A stretch of DNA of 64,000 nt, taken from assembly GCF_014898055.3 (NCBI RefSeq), contig NW_023603184.1:106568615-106632614 (forward strand), in the 5' to 3' direction. Within the stretch, counting starts at the first letter, position 1. The number at the start of each line of letters is the position of its first letter. This DNA is from Talpa occidentalis. Lineage: Eukaryota; Chordata; Mammalia; Eulipotyphla; Talpidae. The position numbers were made by a program, and so were the translations under genes. A model generated the notes under the pieces. The model made no database searches and was not told the DNA's origin. It worked only from the letters and a program-made list of their open reading frames with translations. Shown here piece by piece: positions 1-13,392 of this stretch.

Positions 1-879
1 CCAACAACAGAGTAACATAAATTAGACCGCCAGGTAAGACAGTGACAATTCTTCTTTGAAACCATCTTTGAAATTAGATTTGCCTTCCAAAAAATATTAT
101 TCTGAGAAATTTCAGTTCCAGTGATCCTTATTTTGTATTACTGACATATAGATATACTTAAAAAGAAAAGTTCTTCTTTACAAGCTTCAGCTTGTTTTCA
201 GAATAAATTAAACATCAAATATTAGTACTAATAATTGATTTTAGCAATAAGTAATACAGTTATAAACATCTCCCACTATTTAATGAAAGAAATGTCTCAG
301 CTTCAGGTTTATTTATTAGCATTTGAAGTTCCTCCATAACCCTAGTAAGATCAGTTATGGCTTAATTAAATGAGAAAAATGGCCTGCCAAAGATTCTTTG
401 TTTCTAAAATAAATACTGTATGTTTTCAATTTTCCTGCAAATCATCATTACCTAGTTCAATTTCAGGATAAATTGAGTTCCAAGCCTAAATCTACTTCAT
501 ACATCCCTAAAAAGGTGGCTTTTGCCTGGAACCTTTATATTTTTTATCTTGTACCAGTACGAATATCGTCTTAAGAGGTTTCTGCTTTATTAACCATTTG
601 AGAGTTATTTATCTTAGAGTTGTGTCAGTGAGAAGGTAGGCTGTTCACAGCAGAAATATTTGCCATTTAAAAATGAACACAAATTTAGACTTACAACATG
701 TCTGTCCTCATTGCTGTGTTTGTGAAGTTCCAGAATTATTATATGTCCTAAGTATATATTCAAATATATCTACAAATAAAAAACAAAAGGTTAAACATTC
801 ACTGGCAAAGATTGAGATGCTCCATCAACATGGCAGGAATATTTCAAATAGAAGACTGCTTCTCAAATCCTTTGGAAGA
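1..879. other. Intergenic AT-rich sequence
   Basis: No gene, RNA gene or clear repeat seen. Low CpG. Confidence 0.5.
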
Positions 880-1240
880 AAGACTGCATTTTTCGGGCCT
901 TCCCTCTCTCCGCTCCTGACCACCACTTTTCTCTACTTCCAGCTATATTCCCGCCTGCCCCTCTCTGGCCATACTGCAACCACCTCCCATTGGAAAAAAA
1001 TCGGAGGACAACGGCTAAAGGGAAGCGACCAGACGTCTTCTCTGACTTGAGAGCAGTTTCCGTCTCCGACCACTAGCTGTCGCTAGAGCTCTACAGATGC
1101 AGCTATCTATTGCGTCACAGTTTGCTAATTAACGGAGCTGTTTGCAAACTAATCGTTGCCGTCCGATGAAATGATTTTGACTACGAATATGGGGAAAAGC
1201 AACGGCACAAAGGTTGCTATCTCGAGTAAAATAATTCCAT
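880..1240. promoter_or_regulatory. CpG-clustered unique block, candidate enhancer or orphan promoter
   Basis: Some sixteen CpGs in about 350 bp inside AT-rich, CpG-poor intergenic DNA, with no repeat I recognise. Contains homeodomain-type GCTAATTAAC (about 1124-1133), a perfect palindrome GTTTGCAAAC (about 1141-1150) and GCGTCA. Retained CpGs suggest an unmethylated or constrained element. A 125-codon frame overlapping it (673-1050) shows no domain. Confidence 0.45.
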
Positions 1241-4200
1241 TTTATGCCTCCAAGCTTTTGTCATCAGAAAAAGAAGAAAGGCATCATTAAAGAATTCGAG
1301 GTGTTTTGTTTGTTTGTTTTACTTATCCAAATAACAGGGGGAAGTTTTTTTTCCTTCACAAATTACCGCGATCTATATAAAACTGTAAACTTTTCCGGTT
1401 ATATAATGCTCTGATAACGTAAATAAAGTGCCTTTTTCTATTCTATCGCTAGTCTAAGAAATGTCCACATTAGGGTCACACCTGAAAGCCACTGTACTGC
1501 TTTGGCTACTATATATAATTCACTCCAACACCCTCATTCCTTGTAACTGGCTTCAGTTTTCCACATCTTGGCATTAATGCTCCAAAATACCATCTTTCCG
1601 TTCTCTCACCCTGCCATTGCCTCTTCCTGTAAAGCTGAACACTGCCCTTCCAGACAGATCCAGGGTGCAGACATATGAGGAGCAGTGGGAAAGCCTTCTG
1701 AATACACCTGACCTTGCTCATTTTAGGGAAAAATAGCCTCTAGGCAGCAGTGTGACTCATGGCATAATTTGCATTATGCAAGGGATGCTGGGATTTAGAT
1801 CTGGACAGAACAGAAAGTTGTGTGAAAAATGCAAAACATATGCTACTGTGGAAAAATTGTTTCATTTGGGAAATATATATGTATATGTAGTACTTTTCTA
1901 CAATTTCTAATTGTGAACACTGATTATTTGCGCAACAGAAGATAAATTCAGGTGGAAAAAACCTACACTGGACTACCACGATTAAAAAAAGGAATACATT
2001 ATAGTTTGGTTCGTGAAGTTTCTAATGGCTAGTGAGGCTCATTGGAATCACAGGCCACACCACCCCCATCCCCAGCCCTCCAGCCCTCATTTCCTGGGAC
2101 AGTGGAGGTGGGGCCCTTGGGAAAAGAGTGGAAGCGAAGGAAATGGTTTCTCGGAGGCTTCCTCTGTCTGTCAGAGAAAGAACATTTTCAAGTACCCCTT
2201 TCCGCACCCTTACCCTGATTCCTCAAAGAAAAAAATGCTATACTTTATGTTAATAGACGTGCTTTACCCTACATTACAAATGAGATAAACGTCGTTTGTA
2301 CTTTACAAACCAATCCTCTTTGAGTCAAACTTATACCTGTGGTGCCCGGCAAGGCAAGGCTTCCGAGTTCTAAATTCTAAATCCTCTCCTGAGCTGTGTT
2401 GTCCCTCTGGGTATCAATGAGTGCTGGTCCTTTAGTCTTCAAATAAGGCCCCAGAAATGAACTAGGACAGAGTGTGGTATGAAATACCAACTTCTGGTTG
2501 TTTCCGTGCCTTTTCCTTTCCTAGCTGAAATTTCTTTTAAGAACGCTTATCTAATAATACCTGGGTGACTTTGATGTAGGAGGGAACACATAGATGGTGA
2601 AAATGAGGTTTGAGGGTCGTGTCCAAAATTCTGCCTCAGCGAACACAATGTGGGAGCTCAGTGTGTCTGGGCGTGATGGAGGGTCAGATTTAATCCTTCG
2701 CAATCAGACATCATTCGCTGGGCCTTTCAAGGAGACATGATAGGGAACTACATTAACCACATCTGAAATGCCCTATGCTTCATGCTAACTATAGTTATTT
2801 TTTGTTACTTACTGGCCTTGACCTATCCACGGACTGAATCAGTTGCTGTTGAAACCGGCAGGTCTCTCTCCAAAGCCCCGCGCTGTCCTGAGTCCTATGC
2901 ACAGTTTAATTCATATTCCACTCAACATGCCCGTTTTATTTCCAGTGGAAATTGCTCATTTAACTGCACTGTAAGTTTTATGGGGTATGCCCCAGGCTGC
3001 GTTCTTTATGCTAGGCATTTCAGTATTTATGAGCAGAGCTATACCCAAAACTTCAAACATAAAGTAAAACCAGCAAAATATGCTCTCCTCTGGTTCCATA
3101 AATACTTTTCACCAGTTTCATTATTTTTTCCAATGAAATTAAATGAGTGTGTTAAACCTGTAACATAGACTATTGCTTTGCATCGCCAGAACTGCTTTTT
3201 GTCCTTCATATTCAAAGCTGATACAGCTCTACTTTCCTGCTGAAGGATGAGACTGCGAAAGAGCATTCTGCATATGGTCTAGCTCACCAGTAACAGGAAA
3301 GATGTCCTCTTTTGAAAGTCTAGAGAATTTTTCTCCTTCTAGGTGACACTGACACACAGTGAATAAATACCCTGGGTACAGCTCTAATGCACATGTTGCA
3401 GAAAGGCCTGGTTAAACGAGATAAATACAGTCAGCCTTCTGCTACAGATGGTTTCTGTGTCTGCAGGGTACACAGGCATCTGATTTTACCTATCGCAGAC
3501 TTGAATACATTCCTAAACTACTCAAAAGCTAATGAGGTTCTTCTGTGTTTTGCTAAGTCTATGATCATCTTCACCTACTATTGTATGCCACTGCATTAAT
3601 AGAACAAAGCACGTTTCCAGGGAATTCCAGAGTATGAGAGAAACACTACTCGATAAAGGCCATCCATGGATTTTGAGAGCAGTTTCAGTGGAGTGGTGCA
3701 ACAGAAGACTTATGAGAGCTTCAGAAAGTGTGGACAGCAAGAAAATAGACAATAGTTACAAACCACCCATGTATCCAAGTATTTGGAAAATTTAGTAGGG
3801 TCAATGGAGAGTTTACTAAATTGAGGAGTTAAGGACATATTTAGAGTCCCAGGAAAGATGACCAATCTCTAGGACTAAGGTTTGAACCCAGAGCAAAGCA
3901 GAACAGAGCAAAGAGGTGTTCTTTCCAAAGAATAGGGAACTTTTCCTATACTGATAAATAGCCAGAGGTGATATTGGAAACTACAGGAGGAAATTCTTAA
4001 ATATTTGCCCTCTATGTGCTAGATCTTCATGATTCTGGGATGTAAATAAACTAGACCAGGGTATGGAAATCTATAAAAGATGAGATTTCAACCTTCCAGA
4101 AAATTTTCTGGGCGAAACTGTAACAGGTTGTCCCCGGGTGGGGCAGGGAACCTGGAACTTCCCCCTTTCCTGGGGACCACCCTGTTACAAAACCACCTCT

Positions 4201-4370
4201 GCCAATCCTGCAGAATATGAGGGAGATCCTCAGCAGCTGCCTCCCGTACAGGACTTGGTTTAAACTCATGGATGACATCACTGATGACATCACATGAACA
4301 TCTCTGCACCAGTGGGGGTCAGTCCAGCAGCACATGGGTGAAAACTCAAAATAATAATAATGGCTTAAAT
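1241..4370. other. Intergenic sequence without recognised genes
   Basis: Mostly unique-looking. Short frames on both strands have no domain or splice support. A T-rich microrepeat (TTTGTTTGTTT) lies near 1308. Confidence 0.45.
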
Positions 4371-4645
4371 GGGCCTCCCTGGTGACACAGGGGTTAAGAC
4401 ACAGCACTATAAAGTTATTGCCAGCCACTGCAGCATGAGTTCAATCCCCAGTCAAGGAGCTGACCCACATGGCACAGCAGACCTCTCCTGTATCCCCTGC
4501 TGCTCCCCCCCTTATCAGTGTATCTCAGTAGATCTGCCTGTTCTGTTCCCCACTCTGCCTCTGGTGAAACCTCTCACCCCCATATCTCTGGCCTACACTC
4601 CAGTTCTTGTATGCATAAATAAATAAAATAAATTTTTTTTAAAAA
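4371..4645 (+). repeat. tRNA-derived SINE, full length
   Basis: Head GGGCCTCCCTGGTGACACAG with A-box-like TGGTGACACAGGGG, then the shared middle (CAGCAGACCTCTCCTG, TCTGCCTGTTCTG) and an ATAAATAAAATAAA tail. No convincing target duplication. Confidence 0.88.
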
Positions 4646-4649
4646 GGTT

Positions 4650-4985
4650 CACATATTCTGGTTCTCCTCCCTTAGGGGTACCTAGTAGGACTGTACATTC
4701 CTGAGCTTTTTTAGGTTACACATGGCCATATGACTTGCATTGGTCAACAAAGTGACATGAGTCATTTCCAGGTAGAAGCTTTAAGAGTATACAATTCACT
4801 ACATTTCCTCTGCCCATATGAGCAGTAGTGGGAGCACTGGCTGAGATGCAACACTGTCAGCTTGGGTCTGCGTCCCCATGATGTGCACAGTCCCCTTGCT
4901 GACCAGCACTGGACAAATGGCATAATTAAGAAGTAAATTCTTGTTACGTTAAGCCACAGAAATAATTCTTTTTCACATGAAAGTC
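4650..4985 (+). repeat. Ancient interspersed repeat, probably LTR- or MER-type
   Basis: Features such as CACATGGCCATATGACTTGC, GTCATTTCCAGGTAGAAGC and a closing TTAAGCCACAGAAAT recall a common old mammalian repeat. I cannot name the family. A related piece lies at 24490-24870. Confidence 0.4.
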
Positions 4986-7469
4986 TAGAAGACCAGGCCT
5001 TTTACATGGTTTTAAGGAGCACAGCTTCTCTGTCTCCTGTTCAGACGTGCACATTCTGGGATTCCAAGCATCAGAAAGCAGGAAGCTCCCAGAAGCTGTT
5101 TCCCTCCCACCTAGAGCCCCTTGGGCAGAGCTTGGGCACACGGTTCCACCTACAGCCACAAGGGAAGGAGAAAAGATGAAGACTGGAGGAGATCCAACTA
5201 AAACATGCAGGAGGGGAGGTACTGCCAACTTGCTCTTAACTCTCACAAACTCCTTTTGTAAATGCGTGGACTACTGCCCCCAATATTTTTTTTATAAAAA
5301 TGAAGTAATTTGAATACTGAATAACATGGATGGGGAGAAATTGAGCCCACCTAAATTTATTTTGTTAGGGAGGAACTAGTCTTCCTCCCTAATACCTACG
5401 TTAGTAAGAGATTATGAGATAATATCCTCATTATATCCTTCAACAAGATTTGAAACGACACTATTTATACTAATTCCAACAGTAGAACTACATCATACTG
5501 TAGGAGCCGTATCGTTTTAACAATTTGCTCAGTTCAAAGCCAAGTGAAAAGCTTTTTTGCTGGTTTTAGTTTCACACCTAAGTTCATTTTTGGTCACCAT
5601 TCCTTGTGTAGCAAAAAAAAAAAAAATTGTCAAAATATTTCCTAAGCATTTTTGGTGAGCACTACACCTAGGCCAGGCAGAAGCCTAACTCACAAAGCAT
5701 TATGGTCCAAGATATGGAGAAAAAAAGGCAGACCAGCGGGTGGATGGCAATTTTAGTACAAAAATTATCCACCAAAATGCACATCAAAAAAGGGCCTAAC
5801 TAGGCAATGTTGTTGTCCTTCATTCTCCTGTCCTTGACCTCTACTTCTTTCCCTACCCCTGTACTTTACGTAGTGGGAAATCTATTGTCCATTGCTGGGG
5901 TTCAAGCAAGCTTTGGCATGTTTGTCAAACTGGTGGGGCAGGCCTTGCAGGAGCCTGAGGGGCCCCTGGAAAAGAATTCAAACTGGGTCTGCTACTTCAA
6001 TGCAAACGCATTGAGACAAGTCTGGCAAATTAGTAGGGGATAAAAGAAGGAGGGAAGAGATGCAGAAAAGTCTCCCAACAAAACAACTCATTCTCTGAGA
6101 AGAGGGAGAGCTTTATTTGCTTGACATGAGGACTGATTTATTTTCTCCTTTCAAAATAACTCTTGTGATTGTTTTTCAGTCTAGGAATTGGGCCACAGGG
6201 TCAGAATCTGTGGACCTCCTGGGATCATCACTGTTGAGGCTAACACAGGTTTTGGTATCAGATCAAAAAACCAGCCTGAAAAGTGTCTTTGTATACATTA
6301 GAAAAACATGTCCTGCCTCAGAGCCTGATGGAGAGAGAGGTCAGGATAGGTAACCGGAGTCAAAGCCGCCGACCTGTCATGGAGGCCCTGATAGGATTGT
6401 TGTTCATGCTATTCAGTCAAGGGGCCCAAAAATGTCCAACTCCTTCATCATGTCAGTCTCTTCTTTTCTCCAGAGGCCCTGGAAAAGATATTTAGAAGCA
6501 AGAAGAAACCGGAAATCAAAAGAACCCTATGCCTAGGCCAAAGCACGGCTCTCTGGTTAACAGCGAAGAACATGGTCTAGGCTACACTTGAAATGGGTTC
6601 TTCCCCTCCCCCTCAGGCCAACTTGAGTCTTGGCACCCTTAAGCCAGCTAGTCTCATGGGATAAGAAAGGAAAGTAAAAAATAGCCCAAACAGTGACCTG
6701 AAATCTGACCTCAGAAGGAACAGCAAAGGGGGCTGGGGTGTAGACACCGGGAAAGTGATCCCATGTTTAAATCCCCAGCACTTTGTGATTCACGCTTGAT
6801 CATAATAATCCTCCAAGGGCAATTCTGGGGAGACTCTTCAACAAATTGGTGAGGAGAAAAAAGTTGGGGAGCCAAAAGGAATGTGGGATGAATCAATACA
6901 ATATTCCAATACCATAACCCCAAAGAAACAAAAGCATTAACAAGAATTTAAAGGAATAATAACACTGCTCCCTGGCACATAAAATATAAAGGAATGGCAT
7001 TTTTCTGGAACAGGTCCATTTGTGGATTATTTAACTGACTAGTTCAATAAAGGCTAAATTTACTAAACTTCAAGCTCACAACTAAGGATTTTTTTTCTTT
7101 CTTTTGATATATTTAAAACATTTTAAATTAATTTCAACTGTCAGTTGATGTAGATTTATTAGAAAGGTAATGGAATGTAACCTAACTGCTAGAGTCAGTA
7201 AATAATAAATTTATTGTAGTTTCTTAAAACAAAGTGATATTAAATAATAAAATGATTCATAACTCTTCAAATTATAATAGTCACTATGTATTTGACTTGG
7301 GAAGGAAAGAAATATCCAACAGAGGCATGGTTTTCAAATTTTTTCATAGTCATAAAACCTTTTTCTAAAGCTATGTTTTATACAGACCTTTCCTATAAAC
7401 ACAAGATAAAGCTCTAAGGGTGTGCTGGAAAATATTTAAGAAGGAGCTCTCTAAGAAAAACTAATTTGA
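4986..7469. other. Intergenic sequence without recognised genes
   Basis: Short frames only (such as 78 codons at 5807-6043), none with a recognised domain. AT-rich towards the right. Confidence 0.45.
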
Positions 7470-7700
7470 GGGCCTCCCTGGTGGCACAGGGTTAAAGTCT
7501 CAGCACTATCAAGCTATCACCAGCCACTGCATGAGTTTGATCCCTGTCTTGCCCACTGCTCCACTCAGCAGTGTATTTCAGTAGATCTGCCTGTTCTGCT
7601 CCCCAGTCTGTCTTTGGTGAATCCTCTCACTCCCCTGCACCTCTGGCCTACATCCCAGTTCTTGTATCCATAACTAAATAAAAACAAATATTTTTTAAAA
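7470..7700 (+). repeat. tRNA-derived SINE, internally shortened
   Basis: Same family, with a deletion around the middle (about 230 bp). Target duplication AAAAMTAATTTGA at 7456-7469 and 7697-7710. Confidence 0.85.
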
Positions 7701-9383
7701 ATTAATTTGAAAGTGTTTTTAAAAAGAGAGAAAAGAAATAGTCTCATTATAGAGTCATTCAGGTCAAGCCCCACCAAGACTTAATGCCTAACCTAATTGC
7801 AGTATCGTCTCTCCCCCAAAATGGAATTGTAAACCAATCAATCTGGAATTTCCTGGTCAGCACTAGTGAGGTTATCTGCATGATAAGACCTCCTCCCTCT
7901 AAGGAAGGTAGCTTTGCCTGAAATAATCTTTTCTTGTCTCACCCTCTTTCTGATTAGCAACACTTACATTTTTCACAGCTTCAGGCAGTGCCTTTCTACT
8001 TGCTAGATGGGATGCAGCCTACCTGAGAAATCACTTAAGAAAGCCAGTGAGATCTCTACATTTATTTGCATGAGTTGTGAGGGTAGGTGGCTTTGATCAG
8101 AGGTTTGCTACTTTCATTAGTGTAAATGTTCCTACAATGGCCATTGCTGAGTTAGGTAGAGATGCAGGTAATGAGCTCCTGTGGACACAAACCTTTGCCT
8201 TCCTCTGCAAGGTGTCCTCTACCTTCATACACCAAGGGCTGTTAGAAAGCTCACAAAGAGATAATTTAGCAATCCTATTTTCCTACTCCTAATCTACTAA
8301 ATAACAAAAATCCAAGAGTGTATTTAAAAGACCTAATTGGCTTATCAAACATTTCCTGAATCAGACAATATCCCTTCTAGCAGATAGAAAAGAGCTGAAA
8401 GGGACAACAGAAAAGGAAGTTTTTAAAGGTAATACAAGAAAGTCATTGATGAAAAATAATTACTGCAGGTTAGGTAATGTAATCTACCTATGGAGAGTGG
8501 GAGGAGTCCATGTGGCACATTCCTCATTCTCCTTGGGGAGGGAAGCCAGTAGAAAGGATTACTAGTTAACACATTCCTGGGGGAGGCTGTGACTATAACT
8601 AGGTTAGCATTTAAGTCTTGGTGGGTTTATTACCTATATTTTGGGTTAGCCGTGTTTTTTTTTTTTTTAACATACCTCATGATTCAATGACAGATCTTTA
8701 TAAAAATACAAATACACAGTAGGAATTTAATAACTACCAATAGACAACTTCCCCTCCATTTAAATAAACTTTGACCTTCATCCTATGATATCCTTACTGT
8801 GTGTTTTAAATACAATTTGCCTCAGCTTTTGCATTAAATAGAATTATACAGGGACACACAAATGACTTCTTTAAAATTTGTTCTTGCTAAAATGATAAAG
8901 TCAGAGCACACAGATATTACCTAACTCCCACTTGCCCTTCCTCTGCTTTCCCTTATCTCTTTCTTTCAGTCCCTCATCTTCCTCCTTTCCCCTCCTTCAC
9001 AACCAGGTTAGCCTGGTTGAATGAGGCATCTGTACGGAAGCAGGCCATATGTCCATCTCTTACTGTTCCCAACTTTAGAGTGATATGGGCCTTCTGAATT
9101 GAGGGAATCTAGTCCAGAAGCAAGGCACCTCCTTTTAGTGTTTCTTCAGAAAGCCCAGGACCAGAAGAGTTGACTCCATTCAGAGGACAAATGGCCTATT
9201 AGAAAATGCCCTAGGACCATGGCAGTGACATATAGACAGAAGAGTAAAAGAAGGAAATAATAGAAATTCCAGCTTTTGCAACTTCTTACAATCCCTGTGT
9301 TTTCTCTCCTCTTAGAATGTGTTTGTTCTTGTTATCAAATAACCATGTCTTTTTTCCTTTTTGTGCCTCTCTCCAGCCACTTT

Positions 9384-9384
<1 letters not shown>
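7701..9384. other. Intergenic sequence without recognised genes
   Basis: No gene signal found; unique or deeply diverged repeat sequence. Confidence 0.45.

Positions 9385-9471
<87 letters not shown>
9385..9471. repeat. Compound microsatellite (CT)n(CA)n
   Basis: About 16 CT units run directly into about 27 CA units with no interruption. The overlapping SLSLS/HTHTH frames on both strands are artefacts. Confidence 0.97.
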
Positions 9472-9473
<2 letters not shown>

Positions 9474-9820
9474 GGGTTGGGGGGAGGAGGGATAAACATT
9501 TCTTCACACTTGCTAGGAACCCACAACGAAATACTTGCAGTATATCAACCTTAACCAAACAAAAGCAGAGGCGGGGCCTAGTATACAAATTTGAGTAAAG
9601 ACAGTCCTAGAAGGCCGCCTTGTCAGACTGTGGCCTGGCTAAAGGATCAGTCAGTTCACCCTTCTACATACATACACACATTTATGGAGTCCCTAGTATG
9701 TGTCAGATACTTTGCTAGGTGCAGAGGGTCTGAATTCAGCACTGCCTTCCAAGAGGCCCAGTTTCCCCTGTATTCCAGTATGGAAAAAGAAGCGGACCCT
9801 TCTGAGAAAAAAACTTTTCT

Positions 9821-9941
9821 TTTCTTTTTTTTTTTTTTTTGGTGGGACCCTCGCAGGCGGTGGGGGAATGAACCGGCGCTGCAGAGGCTGCGGGCAGCCT
9901 CGCAGTCCAGTGCTCAACCGCCACGCCACCAGGGGAGGCCC
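9821..9941 (-). repeat. tRNA-derived SINE, 5'-end-only short copy, inverted
   Basis: Only the tRNA-like head and about 110 bp are present, followed by a long T-run. Perfect 15-bp target duplication GAAAAAAACTTTTCT at 9806-9820 and 9942-9956. Head CpGs are largely kept, so it is fairly young. An internally primed or tail-lacking copy. Confidence 0.88.
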
Positions 9942-9956
9942 GAAAAAAACTTTTCT

Positions 9957-12900
9957 ATAATGATTTGCTTCAGTTCCATAATCTACTCTTTCAAATATAT
10001 TTATCATCACCTTACCTACAGGCTTTAGTATCTCATTCTAAAAATATTACCTAAGTTTTCATCAGGGGAGGTTAACACCTTTTACTTTATTCTAGTCAAA
10101 ACATTTAGAAAGGATTATAAATTATTTTGGGGGCAAATGCAAAAACATGGCAAACTTTTCCACAAACAGCATTAACTTTACTCTCTTTCACCAGTTGTAC
10201 TGTACCCAAGGCATTTCTCTGTGCATTGATTTTATTACTATTGTACTTATTAAATATGGAAAATTATTTGGTGTCTGGTCTAGAAGTGAGGGGAACTTAA
10301 GGCATGTATGTTTCAAAAGCAAACAGGTTGTAGAGTGTCATAAGTATTTATAGCATTCATTTCTACAAAGGCTTGTAGTTATTATTTGACTTAAATTGTC
10401 TAATACCTAGTCACTATTGTAGTTTTCTCAAGATCATAAATTTTAAAATAGTATTAGTATATTAATATGATCTGTCTGCATTAAGAAGCATTTCCATTTA
10501 TGATTCAAAATAGAAGATGAAAGGATGCTACACCAGTGCTGTACTGAAAAACAATATCACACAATGCAAGAAAAAGGAAATTTATGAGCTCATTAGCTCC
10601 AACTGGGCAGAGATAAAGTCTTTTTTTACTCACTATTTTATGTTCAGTACCTAGCATATAGTGAGGAACACCAGGTAAATAATCAATCAACAGATTTGGT
10701 TCATGAAAATAAGAATGGAAGGAGAATGAAAGGAAGAAAAGGAGAATATCATGGAAAGTAAATGTGAGAACATTTTTTACCCTTGACTTAAATAAGGTTT
10801 TTGCATAGAAAACCAAATATTTTTCAATGATGATTATTAGGACTATGTAATGTATATATTGCCAGAACTTTTTGATTGCAAGTGACAAAAGCCCCCCTCC
10901 ATGTATCTTAGGAAAATAAAGATCAGTAAGATAGTAACTGGTTTATATATTCACAAATTCATTTCAACATTCCTGACTGTATGTATGTGTATATATATTT
11001 ACCATGATAGTACTGGTATTTTTGATAATAATATCCTTCAAATTCTCTTTTGAGTGGATCTTTATATCCCACTAGTACCCTCACTGATTAATGACATGAT
11101 GAAATCTTTGACATATCTTCATTTTATATTTGTATGAAAACTGTTTTTACTTGGAAAAACCATGCTTTAACACCACAGATATTCCGAGGAACATTTTTGG
11201 GGTTATGTTAGCAAGTTCAAAAATTTTTAACTTTCAAAAAAATACCATTCCACTTTCAAAATAATATGAATTTTATAATAAATTCAACTTTCCTGAATTT
11301 GAACTTAAAAAAATGTACCCATCAGATAATTTCGAAGTAGAGTTTTCAAAGAAGATAGTATGTCAGTTACTTTAAAATCAAATCTTTAAATAAAAAGACC
11401 CGTCTGTCAAAGCAGACAGATCTAGAAAATATGAAGAGAACAAAATTAAAGGGAGAGCAATACTAAATATATATAATTTTAATATCAATCCTAAACAAAG
11501 ATCAATAGCACAATTGGTTAAATAATGACTTGTGAACATATACTAACAAAAAGAAAGAATTGATCATTAGTCAAGATTATTATTGAGGCAAGAGTTACTG
11601 TGAAGTAAGATCCATATACTCTCCTGATTAACTCAATAAATACTTTTTGATTGTTCAATATCTTGCAGAATCGATTATGTACCAAGTGCCTTTTTATCCC
11701 CCAGATCATTTACATTTCTTCTTTGAAAAGTTTATCTTCAGGCATCCTCTACTCTGGCTCTTAAAAAATGTTAAAACAGAATAAAATGTAATTTAATCTA
11801 TTTTGCATTTTGCTTCCTGAATATTTTATGATTAAATCATATTTTATGATTATATTTTATAGTGACTCAAAAAGCCAGCAGAGTAAAGCAGATCTAACTT
11901 GGTATGTAGTATTTAAACCAAAGACAATGAGTGTAAAAACCTGCATGGCACTTGTCTTTGGTGCCCCTTTTCTCCCTTCAGCACCCCTTCTTATCACAGT
12001 TCCCCTTCTTCAGGCTCGGTGTTGTGCCGGAAACCCACGACTCTGGCTTACCCAAGCTTGTCCTTCCAATTTTATCCCAGGCACTGACTACAGGCATCCA
12101 ATCTCACCAAATCTCACTGTGTTCTGCTTTCTTAGGAAAGTTGAGGTCTTTTCTCCTTTCTCCTAAATTCCTTTCTTGCTTGCACCCAACTTAACCCTCA
12201 AGGGCAAACATTTTTGACGATTGATCCAAGCCCAAGACATCAAATTCGGCCAAGTGTACTGCTGCACAGATTCACTGTGTGTCTAAAGGTCATGCGCTCT
12301 ACTCTCTTTCCCACGACACTAGATTCAGGTTCTCTCTCATTATATTCTTTCGTGTGGTGGATCAGATGATAATATCTCAAAGCAAGTTGGAGAACAGAAT
12401 CTTTGAAACCTCAAAAAGAAACTAATTTTCTTTAACTTTAATTGAACCCTTAACCAGCAGTCTCAAGGGAAGTTTCCAAGGCAAAACAAATGTAAAATAG
12501 TTTTTTTTTTTTAAAGAAAAAGCTATATTTTAGGAGGGAGACTATTAGGTCAAAAGTGAAATTGATTGTGAGAACTGGATAAAGACTCAAAAGGAGATTA
12601 CTCTGAAAAGTTACATTTTATGTTTTGCCTAATAATGTGTCAAATATTCACAAAAATCTTTCTCTGTAAGGAAGGCAGCAAAGGTACTTGGGAAGTGCTG
12701 GGAATTTGTCCTGGCATGGAGTGAAGGGGAAACTGCCAGACATACATATACATACATGAAATCAACTTATTGAATTTCTTTGTTTAACCTGGAAGATATG
12801 GATTACTGAACAAAAGGGAAACAATAGAGACAGATATTCTGGCACTAGAAAACCAGGTGAAGGTGCAATGGGAAGGGGAGGGAGGTCTGGTTCTGGTCTC

Positions 12901-13166
12901 AGATACTTGGAGTTCAATTGAGAACCACCACCTGCAGGAATATGCTGCTGGTCTCTCATGAATATGTTATTATTTTATAACTGCTGTGGAAAATTTTTAA
13001 AAAGAGATAAAGCCAAAAGTATAAGGAATAAAAATGTGGAGTTTTAAGTTGGACTTTACCCATGTTTGGCAATTAGATTTTGGTCAAATAACTCAATCTA
13101 CAATGAAAAGACATTTTTGACTGAGTTGGGAGGAAATGATAATAAGTAGTTATAAAGTGCCCCCTG
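9957..13166. other. Intergenic AT-rich sequence
   Basis: No gene signal. Several short frames without domains. Confidence 0.45.
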
Positions 13167-13376
13167 AAAAATCAAAATCAACAAGCAACTATAAACCTGA
13201 GATACACTACAGACTGGGGTGGGGGGGGGAAGGGATTAGGATCAAAACAAGGGGGATGGGAATTGTGCAGGGACTGTAACCAAGATGAAAATGCATACAT
13301 TGTACCAAAAATGAAAAATTATGTAAAAAATATACAAAAGAAAAAAGAGAAAAAAGAAAAAAATCTTAAAAAAAAA
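13167..13376 (+). repeat. 5'-truncated retroposon, probably LINE-1 3' UTR
   Basis: About 210 bp with a G-run (GGGGTGGGGGGGGG), then an A-rich tail, flanked by the near-perfect duplication ATAAAGTGCCCCYTGA (13152-13167 and 13377-13392). The duplication and tail prove retroposition. The LINE-1 source is inferred from the G-rich 3' UTR-like body. Confidence 0.6.
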
Positions 13377-13392
13377 ATAAAGTGCCCCTTGA

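Noticed and set aside
673..1050. 125-codon frame near the CpG block
   Set aside because: No domain or splice support and ordinary codon use; only the DNA composition is notable.
9276..9598. Several SLSLS/HTHTH and CVCVC/ERER frames
   Set aside because: Translations of the (CT)n(CA)n microsatellite.
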